From an uncultured Bacteroidales bacterium (GTDB lineage: Bacteria; Bacteroidota; Bacteroidia; Bacteroidales; UBA932), in contig ONCE01000019.1 in the NCBI GenBank assembly GCA_900316245.1, positions 1-64,000 of the forward strand: a stretch of DNA of 64,000 nucleotides, given 5' to 3'. The notes under the pieces are model-generated. The model had not been told where the DNA came from. It made no database searches and saw only the letters and a list, made by a program, of their open reading frames with translations. Made by a program: the position numbers and the translations under genes. Positions 1 to 9,597 of the stretch are shown here, piece after piece; within the stretch, counting starts at the first letter, position 1, and each line of letters begins with the position of its first letter.

Positions 1-43
1 TAACTTTCGTTTCGACAGGATGCGACAGAATGCGATAAAATGA

Positions 44-77
44 GGATGGGCACCATTCGCTAAAATGGCACCCATCC
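44..77. repeat. imperfect inverted repeat at the window edge
   Basis: GGATGGG (44-50) and CCCATCC (71-77) form the base of an imperfect hairpin whose inner arms also largely pair. No T-tract follows, so it is not a clear terminator. The remaining bases of 1-111 show nothing recognisable. Confidence 0.3.
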
Positions 78-111
78 GAGTTAATTCTCTGTATTTCAGT
101 CAGTTAAGCCC

Positions 112-333
112 CTAATATTCTTCCTCATTCCACATAAAGTCTTCCTTGGTGGGGTAGTCGGGCCAGATGTCTTCGATGGATTCGTAGATTTCGGTATCGT
201 CGTCCAGCTCTTCCAGGTTCTCGATTACCTCGTCGGGGGCGCAGGTGCGGGTAGCGTAGTCAATGAGTTCTTCTTTGGTTGCCGGCCACGGAGCGTCGTC
301 CAGGCTGCTGGCTAGTTCGAGTGTCCAAAACAT
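112..333 (-). CDS. DUF2795 family small acidic protein
   Basis: A 73-residue, strongly acidic protein starting MFWTLELASSLDDAPWPATK. The conserved DAPWPATKEELIDYA and ESIEDIWPDYP blocks are those I recall from DUF2795 proteins of Bacteroidetes, so the family call is by recognition. No catalytic motif, signal peptide or membrane segment is visible, and the function is unknown. It appears monocistronic on the minus strand, divergent from folE, with a -7 box at 400-407 giving a leader of about 60 nt. The length is normal for the small stand-alone form of this family. Confidence 0.75.
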   Translation of the reverse strand: MFWTLELASSLDDAPWPATKEELIDYATRTCAPDEVIENLEELDDDTEIYESIEDIWPDYPTKEDFMWNEEEY

Positions 334-399
334 AGTGTGTATGGTTTTATTTGTTTATTATCAGTCTCTTAAACACAGCTCTAGGCGGGTTTAGGGGTG

Positions 400-407
400 C
401 AAAGATA
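400..407 (-). promoter_or_regulatory. -7 box for the DUF2795 gene
   Basis: On the minus strand this reads TATCTTTG, a match to the Bacteroidetes consensus TAnnTTTG, 66 nt before the start codon. No convincing -33 element was identified. Confidence 0.55.
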
Positions 408-439
408 GACAAAAAAATGATATAATGGATTTTTTTGTT

Positions 440-447
440 TAATTTTG
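440..447 (+). promoter_or_regulatory. -7 box for folE
   Basis: TAATTTTG fits TAnnTTTG and lies 43 nt before the folE ATG in a T-rich stretch. Confidence 0.45.
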
Positions 448-490
448 CAGTCCTTTTTTACGAAAACTTTTTGCTACAAAGAATAGACCA

Positions 491-1081
491 ATGGCATACC
501 GGAAAATAGAAGAATACGACCAAAAGACCACTCAGGAAATTCAAGGCCACATCAAGGCCATTCTGGAACTGCTGGGAGAGGACCCCAACCGAGAGGGACT
601 CCTCAAGACTCCCGAGCGGGTGGCCAAGGCTATGCAGTTTCTTACCCAGGGCTATTTCCAGGACGGAGAGGCCTTGGTGAGGAGCGCCCTTTTCCAGGAA
701 CCGTACAACCATATGGTCATCGTGAAGGACATCGAGCTCTTCTCTTTGTGCGAGCACCATATGCTGCCCTTCATCGGCAAAGCCCACGTAGCGTACATCC
801 CCGACGGCCAGATCACCGGCCTCAGCAAGATTGCCCGCGTGGTGGAAACCTACGCCCGCCGTCTCCAGGTCCAGGAGCGCCTCACGGAGCAAATCCGTGA
901 CTGCATCCAGGATTCCCTGCATCCGCTGGGCGTGGCCGTGGTCATCGAGGCTATGCACACCTGTATGTCTATGCGCGGGGTACAGAAGTCCAATGCCGTT
1001 ACAACCACATCGGCCTTCTCCGGCATCTTCCTCAAGAGCGACAAGACCCGCAACGAGTTCCTGAAGCTCATCGAGAAGTAA
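491..1081 (+). CDS. folE: GTP cyclohydrolase I
   Basis: Converts GTP to 7,8-dihydroneopterin triphosphate and formate, the first step of folate (and tetrahydropterin) synthesis; cytosolic homodecamer in known members. The 196-residue length is typical of the bacterial enzyme. The zinc ligands of the family are present: Cys87 and His90 in [10 protein letters not shown], and Cys158 in HTCMSMRG. The [17 protein letters not shown] block that follows is also diagnostic. A single gene read from its own promoter; it ends 5 bp from the convergent ligase gene with no obvious terminator hairpin between them. Confidence 0.95.
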   Translation: MAYRKIEEYDQKTTQEIQGHIKAILELLGEDPNREGLLKTPERVAKAMQFLTQGYFQDGEALVRSALFQEPYNHMVIVKDIELFSLCEHHMLPFIGKAHVAYIPDGQITGLSKIARVVETYARRLQVQERLTEQIRDCIQDSLHPLGVAVVIEAMHTCMSMRGVQKSNAVTTTSAFSGIFLKSDKTRNEFLKLIEK

Positions 1082-1086
1082 ATCTT

Positions 1087-2694
1087 CTACTGATACAGAT
1101 GACGTTTGATGGTTCCCTTGGCCGTGCGCTCAAAGGGAACGTCTACCAGTTCTACCCTGAAAATCTGGCTGAACGCCGGCAGGAGTTTGTTGGTGGCATC
1201 GCGGATCCCTTCGCAGAAGGCGTTGAGGTCTTCTTCTTTCTCAATGTGGGGCGCCACACCGGACTTGGGATACACGAGGGCAATGATTTTGCCGCCCCTC
1301 TCCAGCACCAGGGAGTCTTCCACCATAGGGTGGACGGACAGTTCCTGTTCAATTTCTTCCGGATAGATGTTCTGGCCGGAGGCACTCAGGATGAGCGACT
1401 TGATGCGGCCGCGGATGAAGAGGTTGCCCTCGATGTCCATCACGCCCAGGTCTCCGGTTCGGAACCAGCCGTCGGCGGTATGGGCGGCGGCATCGGCCTC
1501 CGGATTCTTGTAATAGCCCACGAAGAGGTTGGGGCCGCGGGACTGGATTTCTCCGGGCACGCGCTCGGGGTCCGAAGAATCGATTCGAATCTCGTGGATG
1601 GGCTTGCCGCAGGAGCCGGGGGCAAAACCCAGCGGCGTCTCGATGGACAGCAGCGGGCAGCCCTCCGTTAAACCATACCCCACCACATAAGGCAGGCCGA
1701 TTTTCTTGAGGTCGCTCTCCACCTTCCAGCTCAGGGGGGCACCGCCGATGATGATGGTGTTTACCCGGCCTCCGAAGAGGTCCATCACCTTTTTACCCAG
1801 GGTCTTGTAATAGGAAAGACGCACGTACGGAACGGTGCTGATGGCCTTGGCGGGACGCGAAGACAGATGGGGCCGAATCCAGTTGGCGTGAATCTTTTCC
1901 ATAATGAGCGGTACCGTGATAACCAGGTAGGGCCGGATTTCCTGCATCGATTTCATCAGGAGGGAAGGGGAGGGAGCCTTGCCCAGGAAGTAGATGGTGA
2001 AGCCGGTGCAGCAGGGATAGATGAACTCCATCGCCAGGCCGTAGATGTGGGCCAGCGGCAGCATCGAGATAATGGTCTCGGGTCCGTTGTAGATATGCTC
2101 CTGGCAGTATTCCACAACGTCGGACATGGCTCCGTAAGTGAGCATCACGCCCTTGGGGTCTCCGGAAGTGCCGGAGGTGTAGTTGATGATGGCTACTGAA
2201 TGGAAATCTACCTGATAGGATACCTTGGAGGGCTTGAGGTCCGTGACTTCCCGCTGGTTCCAGGCATCCACAATCTGATCGCTTTCGCTCCAAAGGAGTT
2301 TCTCTTCCTTCACGCTTACCACGCCGCGGATCTGGGGGAGGGACTCGTTGCTGAGCTGGTTCCAGAGTTCCGGGTCCGTTAGCAGGAGCACGCTGTCCGA
2401 ATGGCGGATGAGCTGGGCAATGCCGGGAGCCAGGTAATTGGGCAGGATGGGCACAATGATGGCACCATACGTATTGACCGCCAGGAACTGGATGGCCCAG
2501 CGGGCCGAGTTGCGGGCGCAAATGGCAATCTTGTCTCCCTTCTCAATGCCGGCAGCCTTGAAAAACCGGTGGTATTGCTCTATGAGGGTGGCCACATCCA
2601 GATAGGTATAGCTGGCGCCCATATAGTCGCAAAGGGCGGGCTGGTTGGGCCTCTGGTGGATCTGGTCCTCGAATTTCTTCAGGTAGTGCTTCAT
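1087..2694 (-). CDS. AMP-forming long-chain acyl-CoA synthetase
   Basis: An adenylate-forming enzyme of 535 residues, expected to activate a carboxylic acid (probably a fatty acid) with ATP and transfer it to CoA. Family motifs are in order: the P-loop-like YTSGTSGDPKG (172-182), YGLTEG (about 340-345), FRTGD (411-415) and a C-terminal Lys in the TAKGTIKR segment. No membrane segment or signal peptide, so cytosolic or peripheral. It is divergent from cardiolipin synthase across a 66-bp gap carrying both -7 boxes, so the two may be co-regulated for lipid supply. Substrate chain length cannot be read from sequence, and an acyl-ACP ligase role is possible. Confidence 0.85.
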   Translation of the reverse strand: MKHYLKKFEDQIHQRPNQPALCDYMGASYTYLDVATLIEQYHRFFKAAGIEKGDKIAICARNSARWAIQFLAVNTYGAIIVPILPNYLAPGIAQLIRHSDSVLLLTDPELWNQLSNESLPQIRGVVSVKEEKLLWSESDQIVDAWNQREVTDLKPSKVSYQVDFHSVAIINYTSGTSGDPKGVMLTYGAMSDVVEYCQEHIYNGPETIISMLPLAHIYGLAMEFIYPCCTGFTIYFLGKAPSPSLLMKSMQEIRPYLVITVPLIMEKIHANWIRPHLSSRPAKAISTVPYVRLSYYKTLGKKVMDLFGGRVNTIIIGGAPLSWKVESDLKKIGLPYVVGYGLTEGCPLLSIETPLGFAPGSCGKPIHEIRIDSSDPERVPGEIQSRGPNLFVGYYKNPEADAAAHTADGWFRTGDLGVMDIEGNLFIRGRIKSLILSASGQNIYPEEIEQELSVHPMVEDSLVLERGGKIIALVYPKSGVAPHIEKEEDLNAFCEGIRDATNKLLPAFSQIFRVELVDVPFERTAKGTIKRHLYQ

Positions 2695-2712
2695 GCTTTC
2701 CTATTTCGTGCG

Positions 2713-2720
2713 CAAAGATA
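2713..2720 (-). promoter_or_regulatory. -7 box for the acyl-CoA synthetase gene
   Basis: Minus-strand TATCTTTG, 18 nt before the ATG at 2694. Confidence 0.6.
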
Positions 2721-2744
2721 CAAAAAACTTATTTGAATAATTGT

Positions 2745-2752
2745 TATATTTG
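2745..2752 (+). promoter_or_regulatory. -7 box for cardiolipin synthase
   Basis: TATATTTG ends 8 nt before the ATG at 2761, so transcription should start almost at the start codon (leaderless or nearly so). Confidence 0.6.
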
Positions 2753-2760
2753 CAATAGTT

Positions 2761-4215
2761 ATGCCTGTCGTGCTGTCCATATTGTTCGCATTTTCGGTCT
2801 TGTTTTCCGTGGGGGTCATCATCCAGATTCTGCTGGGTGGGCGCAATACGGACGAGAAACTGTTCTGGATAGCCGTCATCATTGTCTTCCCGTTTTTTGG
2901 CGTCGTGGCCTATTGCCTGGCCGGTATCGATTACCGTACGGAGGCCGATATGGAGCGCCTGCACGGCAAGGCCAGGGCCCTTCTGGAGAAGGAAATTACC
3001 CCGGAGCAGAAGGAAGCCTGGTTTTCGGACAAGGATATGGACCTGGTTCCGGAACGGCTTAAACCGCTGGCCCGCCTGCTCAGGAGTTCCGGAGAAGGCA
3101 ACAAGGTCTACGCCAACAACTCCTTTGAAATCATTACCTTCGGAGCCCGCAAGCGGGAACTCCTGCTGGAAGACATCAAGAATGCCAAGCACTACATCCA
3201 CATCGAGTATTTCCGTTTTGGCAACGACGAGTCGGGTAGGGAAGTGAGGGACCTCCTGTATGAGAAGGTGGCCCAGGGCGTGGAAGTCCGCTTCCTGAAC
3301 AACAATATGATAGGCCGGGTAATTCCCCGCTCGTACTTCCGCGATATGCAGAAGCACGGGATGGAGGTAGTGCCCTACACCCATATCCGGATGGGCTTCC
3401 GCCAATGGCTGATGCGCATCAATTCCCAGAACCACCGCAAGCTCGTGATCATAGACGGCAAGGTGGCTTTTACCGGAGGAATGAACCTCAATGACAATTA
3501 CTTCCGCCGGTGGAGAGACACCCACCTCCGTATTTCCGGACCGGTGATTGCCCGTCTGCAGGCTTCGTTCATAGACAGTTGGATAGGCTCCGGCGGCACC
3601 TTCAAGCAGCCGCTCAGCGCCTATTTCAACAGCGAGTATCCGCAGGAGCCCGCCCCTTACAAGGACAAACTGCTGCAGGTAGCCGTATCGGCCCCGGAAT
3701 ATCCCTGGCCCACCACCCAGCTGGCGTACGAGTGGATTCTGTCCAACGCTACGGATTACGTTTATATCCAGACGCCCTACTTTGTGCCGCCGGATGCCTT
3801 CCTGGGGGCCCTCAAGAGTTCGGCTATGCGGGGCGTGGATGTGAGGATTATGCTGCCCAAGAAGGTGGATACTCCCTTTATCGGCCCGGTGAACCGGTCC
3901 TATTATGCGGAGTGCCTCCAGGCCGGCGTGCGCATCTATGAGCGGGACGGTGCCTTCATCCATTCCAAGACGCTGGTATCTGACGATGATCTGGCCATTG
4001 TGGGTGCATCCAACCTGGACTTCCGCAGCTTCCAGATCAACAGCGAAATGGATACCTTCATTTATGACAAGGAAGCTGCGCTGGCCAGCAAAGAGATTTT
4101 CCTGCAGGATATCGCCCTGTCGGAGGAACTGCATCTGGAATCGTTTGTCAAGTCCCGCCGGTGGTACTACCACCTGGGGTCGGATTTCCTGCGTCTATTC
4201 CGTAGTCTTCTTTAG
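2761..4215 (+). CDS. cls: cardiolipin synthase (phospholipase D family)
   Basis: Joins two phosphatidylglycerols into cardiolipin, releasing glycerol, at the inner membrane. The 484-residue length is standard. Two N-terminal membrane segments (about 1-25 and 33-54) precede two PLD domains. The HxKxxxxD motifs are His225/Lys227/Asp232 with the following GG, and His401/Lys403/Asp408 followed by GASNLDFRS. The start is set by the -7 box just upstream. The last 21 bp overlap the convergent lipoprotein gene, so the two 3' ends are antisense to each other. Confidence 0.93.
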   Translation: MPVVLSILFAFSVLFSVGVIIQILLGGRNTDEKLFWIAVIIVFPFFGVVAYCLAGIDYRTEADMERLHGKARALLEKEITPEQKEAWFSDKDMDLVPERLKPLARLLRSSGEGNKVYANNSFEIITFGARKRELLLEDIKNAKHYIHIEYFRFGNDESGREVRDLLYEKVAQGVEVRFLNNNMIGRVIPRSYFRDMQKHGMEVVPYTHIRMGFRQWLMRINSQNHRKLVIIDGKVAFTGGMNLNDNYFRRWRDTHLRISGPVIARLQASFIDSWIGSGGTFKQPLSAYFNSEYPQEPAPYKDKLLQVAVSAPEYPWPTTQLAYEWILSNATDYVYIQTPYFVPPDAFLGALKSSAMRGVDVRIMLPKKVDTPFIGPVNRSYYAECLQAGVRIYERDGAFIHSKTLVSDDDLAIVGASNLDFRSFQINSEMDTFIYDKEAALASKEIFLQDIALSEELHLESFVKSRRWYYHLGSDFLRLFRSLL

Positions 4216-5289
4216 CACATAATCGTTGGTGTTCTTGAGACCGCGTGTGCCAAAATATCCGGCCACCAGGTCTCCCTTCACGTATACCCGCTTGCCAATC
4301 AGGTTGGGGTGGTCCACCAGGTTGAGCGCATCGCGCACCTTGCCCTTGGGCAGTTCCACGGCCAGGCAGGAAGCCTTGGCGGTGATGGAGGAACGGTCGG
4401 CCAGTGCCAGGTGGGTGGCCTTGGTGAACTCGCTGGTTTTCACTTCCTTGCCGTTGGAAGAGAGGTCTCCGCCCACAATGTAACCGTATACCCACACGCC
4501 CTTCTGGTCAATGTGCTGGGACACGTCTCCCACGGAGATGGCCGAAGGCTCGCGGCCATCGTCGGGCGGGGTGTTGTCTCCGCCAATGATGAAGTTTTCG
4601 TCGGTCCAGACCTTGCTGGTGTCCAGCACCACGTTCACGCTGCTCTGCCCGTCCGTGGCCGCCACGTTGATGCCCAGGTTCAGGATTTGCCGGGCTTCCA
4701 GCTTGCGGGTGAGCAGAATCTCGTCCTTGCCCTCGTTGTAGAGGATGACGGAGGCGTTTCCGGGCTTGGTGTAGGCAATGCGCGTCTCCTTATAGAGGTA
4801 CTTCAGGCGCGTATCATCTTGCTTGATAAATAGGACGCCGTCCGGAAAAGCCACGGGGAAGGCCGATGCAATGTTGAGCTTGATGCCGGCGTTGAGGAGG
4901 GTGCAGCGCAGGGTCACGCTGACTTTTTCACCGGCGGGAATCACCACCACCTGCTCGTCTCCGTACTGGGGACGGGAGAAGGCCGGGGCCTGGAAAGAGA
5001 TGCTTTTCACGCTCACCGTGTAACTGCCGGGATCCACCGTCAGGTGCTCGGGGGAGTCTCCGTACGTGCCTTCGTAGAGGGTCTTCCCGTTGGCGTCCAG
5101 GATGGTGAGCAGGAAATCGTTGGTGTCGGGAATCTCCGGATTGCTTGCCTTGGTGAAGACACTTCCGTCCAGGGTCCAGCGGAGTTCCCCTTGCTCCTTT
5201 TGAGGGTCGGTTGCCAGTCCGAAATCGTCGCAGGCGCATACTCCGGCAAGGAGGAACGGGAGGAGCGCCATCCATCTGAGCGTTTTCAT
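4195..5289 (-). CDS. lipoprotein with DUF4493-like and DUF6359-like (OB-fold) regions
   Basis: A 364-residue predicted lipoprotein. I start it at MKTLRWMALLPFLLAGVCAC, a lipoprotein signal whose Cys begins the mature protein; an upstream in-frame ATG would put 31 non-signal residues ahead of it. The N-terminal half (GELRWTLDGSVFT..., with values bounded by LTILDANGKTLYEGTYGD) resembles DUF4493 surface proteins. The C-terminal part (SVGDVSQHIDQKGVWVYGYI to the end) resembles DUF6359, an OB-fold-like module common in Bacteroidales lipoproteins. Function unknown; probably exported to the outer membrane. A weak -7 box (TACCTTGG, 5294-5301) lies only 4 nt upstream of the ATG. Confidence 0.75.
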   Translation of the reverse strand: MKTLRWMALLPFLLAGVCACDDFGLATDPQKEQGELRWTLDGSVFTKASNPEIPDTNDFLLTILDANGKTLYEGTYGDSPEHLTVDPGSYTVSVKSISFQAPAFSRPQYGDEQVVVIPAGEKVSVTLRCTLLNAGIKLNIASAFPVAFPDGVLFIKQDDTRLKYLYKETRIAYTKPGNASVILYNEGKDEILLTRKLEARQILNLGINVAATDGQSSVNVVLDTSKVWTDENFIIGGDNTPPDDGREPSAISVGDVSQHIDQKGVWVYGYIVGGDLSSNGKEVKTSEFTKATHLALADRSSITAKASCLAVELPKGKVRDALNLVDHPNLIGKRVYVKGDLVAGYFGTRGLKNTNDYVLKKTTE

Positions 5290-5400
5290 ACGGCCAAGGT
5301 AAGCAGGTTTCGGGGAACCTATGGGTGGCAAACAGCAAAACTTTGGGCCATTTTTCTTGCGAAGAATGTGAAACAACATCAAGAATCTTTATATTATTAG

Positions 5401-5408
5401 TATCTTTG
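5401..5408 (+). promoter_or_regulatory. -7 box for ffh
   Basis: TATCTTTG, 19 nt before the ffh ATG. Confidence 0.6.
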
Positions 5409-5427
5409 TGGGATTAAAGAATAGATT

Positions 5428-6750
5428 ATGTTTGAGAACTTAAGCGAGAGATTAGAGCGGTCTTTCAAGATACTCAAGGGTGAAGGCAAAATCACCGAGA
5501 TCAACGTGGCGGAAACCGTCAAGGACATCCGCAAGGCCCTGTTGGATGCAGACGTAAGCTACAAGGTAGCCAAGGACTTCTGCAACCAGGTCAAGGATAA
5601 AGCCATCGGTACCGGTGTGCTCACGGCCGTCAAGCCCCAGCAGATGATGGTCAAGATTATGCACGACGAACTCACGGACTTTATGGGTTCCAGTGCACAG
5701 GACATCAACATCAAGGGCAATCCCGGCATTGTGCTGGTAGCCGGTCTCAACGGTTCCGGTAAAACCACCTTCTCCGGCAAGCTGGCCCTCTACATCAAGA
5801 GCAAGAAGGGGATGAAGGTCCTCCTGGCCGCCTGCGACACCTTCCGTCCCGCCGCCATCGACCAGCTCAAAGTGCTGGGAGAAAGCATCGACGTTCCCGT
5901 TTACACGGAAGAAGGGGAGAAAGACCCCATCAAGATAGCCAAGGCCGCCATCGCCAAAGCCAAGGCCGAAGGCTACAGCGTAGTCATCATCGATACCGCC
6001 GGCCGCCTGGCCGTGGACCAGCAGCTGATGGACGAGATTTCGGCCCTCCATAAGGCCGTGAACCCCACCGAGACCCTCTTCGTGGTGGATGCTATGACGG
6101 GTCAGGATGCCGTGGAGACCGCCAAGGCCTTCAACGACCGCCTGGACTTTGACGGCGTGGTCCTCACCAAGATGGACGGCGATACCCGTGGCGGTGCCGC
6201 CCTCTCCATCAAGGCCGTGGTGGGCAAGCCCATCAAGTTCGTAAGCTCCGGAGAAAAGCTGGAAGCCCTGGATGTGTTCCATCCCGAGCGTATAGCAGAC
6301 CGTATCCTGGGTATGGGAGACGTGGTTTCCCTGGTAGAAAAGGCCCAGGAGCAGTTTGACGAGAAACAGGCCCGCGAACTCAAGAAGAAACTCGCCAAGG
6401 ACCAGTTCACCCTCTGGGACTTCTATCAGCAGATCCAGCAGGTGAAGAAGATGGGTAACATCAAGGACCTGGCCGGTATGCTGCCCGGCGTGGGCAAGGC
6501 CATCAAGGACGTGGATATCCCTGACGACGCCTTCAAGAGCACCGAGGCCATCATCCTCTCGATGACCGCCTACGAGCGGGAGCACCCGGAAGCCATCAAC
6601 GGTTCCCGCCGCAAGCGCATCGCAGACGGCTCCGGCACCTCCGTTCCGGAAGTGAACAAACTCCTCAAGCAGTTTGAGGGAACCCGCAAACTGATGAAGG
6701 GCGCCGTGACCGGCAGCCTGATGCAGCAGATGCGGGGGATGAGAAGATAA
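5428..6750 (+). CDS. ffh: signal recognition particle protein Ffh
   Basis: The SRP GTPase, which binds signal peptides and 4.5S RNA and delivers ribosomes to FtsY. The 440 residues carry the N domain, the G domain with GLNGSGKTTFSGKLA (P-loop), DTAGRLA and TKMDGDTRGG, and a Met-rich M domain ending MLPGVGK...SRRKRIADGSGTS, the RNA-binding segment. Length is normal. Two bases separate it from the next gene, suggesting co-transcription with the following exported proteins. Confidence 0.97.
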   Translation: MFENLSERLERSFKILKGEGKITEINVAETVKDIRKALLDADVSYKVAKDFCNQVKDKAIGTGVLTAVKPQQMMVKIMHDELTDFMGSSAQDINIKGNPGIVLVAGLNGSGKTTFSGKLALYIKSKKGMKVLLAACDTFRPAAIDQLKVLGESIDVPVYTEEGEKDPIKIAKAAIAKAKAEGYSVVIIDTAGRLAVDQQLMDEISALHKAVNPTETLFVVDAMTGQDAVETAKAFNDRLDFDGVVLTKMDGDTRGGAALSIKAVVGKPIKFVSSGEKLEALDVFHPERIADRILGMGDVVSLVEKAQEQFDEKQARELKKKLAKDQFTLWDFYQQIQQVKKMGNIKDLAGMLPGVGKAIKDVDIPDDAFKSTEAIILSMTAYEREHPEAINGSRRKRIADGSGTSVPEVNKLLKQFEGTRKLMKGAVTGSLMQQMRGMRR

Positions 6751-6752
6751 CT

Positions 6753-7844
6753 ATGAAAAGACTCCTGCTAACCACATTGGCCTGTCTGGCCGCCCTTTCG
6801 CTGGCGGCACAGCATGTTACGCCACAGGTAGGCGTCCTTTTCGAGGGACGGTTCGTGAACGACGAGTTTGACGCCTCGGGACAGAGCCTGATGGCTTCCG
6901 GTACCCTGGGCGCCGCCCGGCTTTTCCCTTACGTGGGCATCCGTTTTGCGAAAGACCACGGCCTCTATGCCGGCGTGGATGTGGTTCAGGACTTCGGTGT
7001 GGGCGCCGTCAAGCCCATCACGGAGTTCGCTGTCTGGTATGAACTCCAGAAAGAGCACTTTGCCCTGTATGCGGGCCTAGCTCCCTATGCCAAGCTCAAG
7101 GGAACTTATTCTTCGGCCATCTGGTCCGACGCCAACGCCTTCTATGACGGCGTGCTGGCCGGTTTCATCCTGCAGGGAACGTACGACCGTTCCTTCTGGG
7201 AAGTAGGCTTTGACTGGTGCGGCAAGTACGGAGACAACTCCAGGGAGCAGTTCTCCATTGTATCGGCCGGCGATATGTGGTTTACCAACTGGCTTTCCCT
7301 CAGCTGGGAAGGCCTCTTCCACCACTTTGCCTGCAGCGTCCAGCAGAAAGGCGTAGTGGACGACCATCTGATCCATCCCTTCCTCAAGTGGGATTTCTCC
7401 TCCTTCACCGGCCTGCAGAAACTGGAACTCCATACCGGCGCTATGATAGGCTATCAAGTGGACCGCCTGATGGAGCGCAAGTCCTTCCCGGTGGGGGCCG
7501 ATATTGTCCTGGAAGCCAAGAACTGGGGCTTCGGCCTTAGAAATGAAGCCTATTATGGCGGCAGCCAGGCTCCCTTCTATCAGCTGGCGGATGAAACCGG
7601 AATGGTTTACGGAGACGAACTGTACTTCCGTTCCCCCATCTGGCAGATTACCCCCGATGCCACCCCTGGCTTCTACGACCGCGTGGATGCCTATTGGGAA
7701 AAGGGCTTCTGGGAAGACCGCGTGTCCCTAGGCGTGCGCCTGGTGGGTCACTTCGGCCAGGGCGGCTTCCTGGGCTGGCAGCAGCTCCTGAGCGCCACCG
7801 TGAAAATAGACAAAATCACCTTCAAGAAACATAATAAGAAATAA
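6753..7844 (+). CDS. exported protein, probable outer-membrane beta-barrel, unknown function
   Basis: 363 residues with a cleavable signal peptide (MKRLLLTTLACLAALSLAAQ). The remainder is rich in alternating hydrophobic and aromatic residues (LYAGVDVVQDFG, FALYAGLAPYAKL, FWEVGFDWCGKY, VSLGVRLVGHFG) and lacks long hydrophobic helices, as expected for an outer-membrane barrel. I do not recognise a named family. It lies between ffh (2 bp gap) and the nucleotidase gene (1 bp gap), so it is probably in their transcript. A role in uptake or anchoring near the nucleotidase is only a guess. Confidence 0.65.
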   Translation: MKRLLLTTLACLAALSLAAQHVTPQVGVLFEGRFVNDEFDASGQSLMASGTLGAARLFPYVGIRFAKDHGLYAGVDVVQDFGVGAVKPITEFAVWYELQKEHFALYAGLAPYAKLKGTYSSAIWSDANAFYDGVLAGFILQGTYDRSFWEVGFDWCGKYGDNSREQFSIVSAGDMWFTNWLSLSWEGLFHHFACSVQQKGVVDDHLIHPFLKWDFSSFTGLQKLELHTGAMIGYQVDRLMERKSFPVGADIVLEAKNWGFGLRNEAYYGGSQAPFYQLADETGMVYGDELYFRSPIWQITPDATPGFYDRVDAYWEKGFWEDRVSLGVRLVGHFGQGGFLGWQQLLSATVKIDKITFKKHNKK

Positions 7845-7845
7845 T

Positions 7846-9594
7846 ATGAAAACCCGCTCCTTCCTGCTACTGGGCGCAGTGCTTCTTGCTTTTTCCTGCG
7901 GCCATCGCCTCCAAGACGGAGAGTATACCCTTACCGTGCTCAGCACCAACGACGTCCACGGAACCTGGTTTGATTCCACCTACATTGGAAACAATGTACG
8001 GCGTTCGCTCTTTGCGGTCAATACCTATGTGGACAGCGTGCGCCAGGCCGACGGAAAAGACAATGTAGTCCTCATCGAGGTGGGAGACTGCCTGCAGGGA
8101 GACAATGCGGCCTACTATTATAATTATGTAGACACCCTGTCCCCGCATCTGTTCCCCCGGCTGCTGGACTATATGCATTACGATGCCGTAGTCTGGGGTA
8201 ACCACGACGTGGAGACCGGCCACGCCGTCTACGACCGCGTGAACCGCGAACTGGAGGCCAAGGGCATTCCTTTCCTGGCCGGCAACGCCATCCGCAACGA
8301 CAACGGCAAAACCTACTTCCCGCTCTATAAGATGGTGAACCGTGGTGGCCTGCGTATAGCCATCCTGGGTTACAACAACGCCAACATCAAGTCCTGGCTG
8401 GCAGAGAGCGTCTGGAGCGGCATGCACTTTGACCGCATCACCGCCCACGTCCAGCAGGATGTGGACGCCGTCCGTGCCAAGGAGAAGCCGGATGTGGTGA
8501 TTGTGGGCGTGCACTCCGCCACCGGAGAAGGGGATGGCCAGAACGCCGAGGCCGAGGGCCTGGACGTCTTCAACAGTGTGCAGGGCGTGGACTTTGTCCT
8601 GGCCAGCCACGACCACAAACCCCACGTGGAAGCCCGCGAGGACAAGGCCTTTATGAACTCCGGCAGCCACTGCCGCTACCTGGCCCACGGCAAACTGCAC
8701 CTCAAGGTGGAGAACGGCCAGATTGTCTCCAAGGAATATGAAGCGGACCTCATCCCCATCAAGGCAAACAGGGCCGATCCCAAGATGCGCGAAGCTTTCC
8801 GCAAAGAATTCAACGAAGTGAAGGGTTTCACTATGCGCGAAGTGGGAGAACTCAACGTTCCCCTCAGAACCCGCGAAGCCTACAAGGGCGTTTCTGCGTA
8901 TGTGAACCTCATCCATACCATCTGCATCCAGTGCGATTCCGCCCAGCTTTCCATAGCGGCTCCTCTCACCTTTGACGGCCACGTACCGGAGGGCAAACTG
9001 GTGTTCAACGATCTCTTTACCCTCTATCCTTTCGAGAACCAGCTCTATGTGATCAAGATGAGCGGTGAAGAAGTCCGCCAGTACCTGGAGGCCTCCTACG
9101 ACCGCTGGATCAACACCGTCTCCAAGCCCGGAGACCACCTGCTCCGCATCGTTCCCCGGGACAATGCCCGTACGCAGCAGAAAGGCTGGTCGTTTGCCGG
9201 CCTGGCCTATAACTTCGATTCCGTGGCCGGTCTCAATTATACGGTAGATGTGACCAAACACCGTGGAGAGCGCATCAACATCACTACGCTGGCCGACGGC
9301 ACCCCCTTCGATCCCAACGCTACCTACAACGTGGCTATGACGTCCTACCGCGCCAGCGGCGGCGGCAACCTCCTCCAGGAGATCGGCATTGACACGGACA
9401 ACATTGACGAGCGTGTGGTGGCCCGTCATCCGGAAATCCGCAACCTCATCCTGGACCGCCTGGTGGAAGATCCCACCATCGACTGGGAAGAGATAGCCTC
9501 TCCCGCCTATCTGGGCACTTGGAAATTCGTCCCCGAAAAACTTGCGAACAAGCTCCTCGAGGACGACATGAACCTTCTGTTTGGGAAGAAATAA
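7846..9594 (+). CDS. UshA-like 5'-nucleotidase / metallophosphoesterase lipoprotein
   Basis: A secreted two-domain nucleotidase (582 residues). The N-terminal signal ends in a lipobox (LLAFSC, Cys18). The metallophosphatase domain has the family metal motifs in order: STNDVHG (about 33-39), VGDCLQGD, WGNHDVETG, GN at the start of GNAIRND, and SHDHKPH. The C-terminal 5'-nucleotidase domain includes the SGEEVRQYLE and SYRASGGGN blocks. Expected to hydrolyse extracytoplasmic nucleotides or related phosphoesters for salvage. It ends 3 bp before the convergent rny gene, with no terminator-like hairpin visible. Confidence 0.88.
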   Translation: MKTRSFLLLGAVLLAFSCGHRLQDGEYTLTVLSTNDVHGTWFDSTYIGNNVRRSLFAVNTYVDSVRQADGKDNVVLIEVGDCLQGDNAAYYYNYVDTLSPHLFPRLLDYMHYDAVVWGNHDVETGHAVYDRVNRELEAKGIPFLAGNAIRNDNGKTYFPLYKMVNRGGLRIAILGYNNANIKSWLAESVWSGMHFDRITAHVQQDVDAVRAKEKPDVVIVGVHSATGEGDGQNAEAEGLDVFNSVQGVDFVLASHDHKPHVEAREDKAFMNSGSHCRYLAHGKLHLKVENGQIVSKEYEADLIPIKANRADPKMREAFRKEFNEVKGFTMREVGELNVPLRTREAYKGVSAYVNLIHTICIQCDSAQLSIAAPLTFDGHVPEGKLVFNDLFTLYPFENQLYVIKMSGEEVRQYLEASYDRWINTVSKPGDHLLRIVPRDNARTQQKGWSFAGLAYNFDSVAGLNYTVDVTKHRGERINITTLADGTPFDPNATYNVAMTSYRASGGGNLLQEIGIDTDNIDERVVARHPEIRNLILDRLVEDPTIDWEEIASPAYLGTWKFVPEKLANKLLEDDMNLLFGKK

Positions 9595-9597
9595 TCC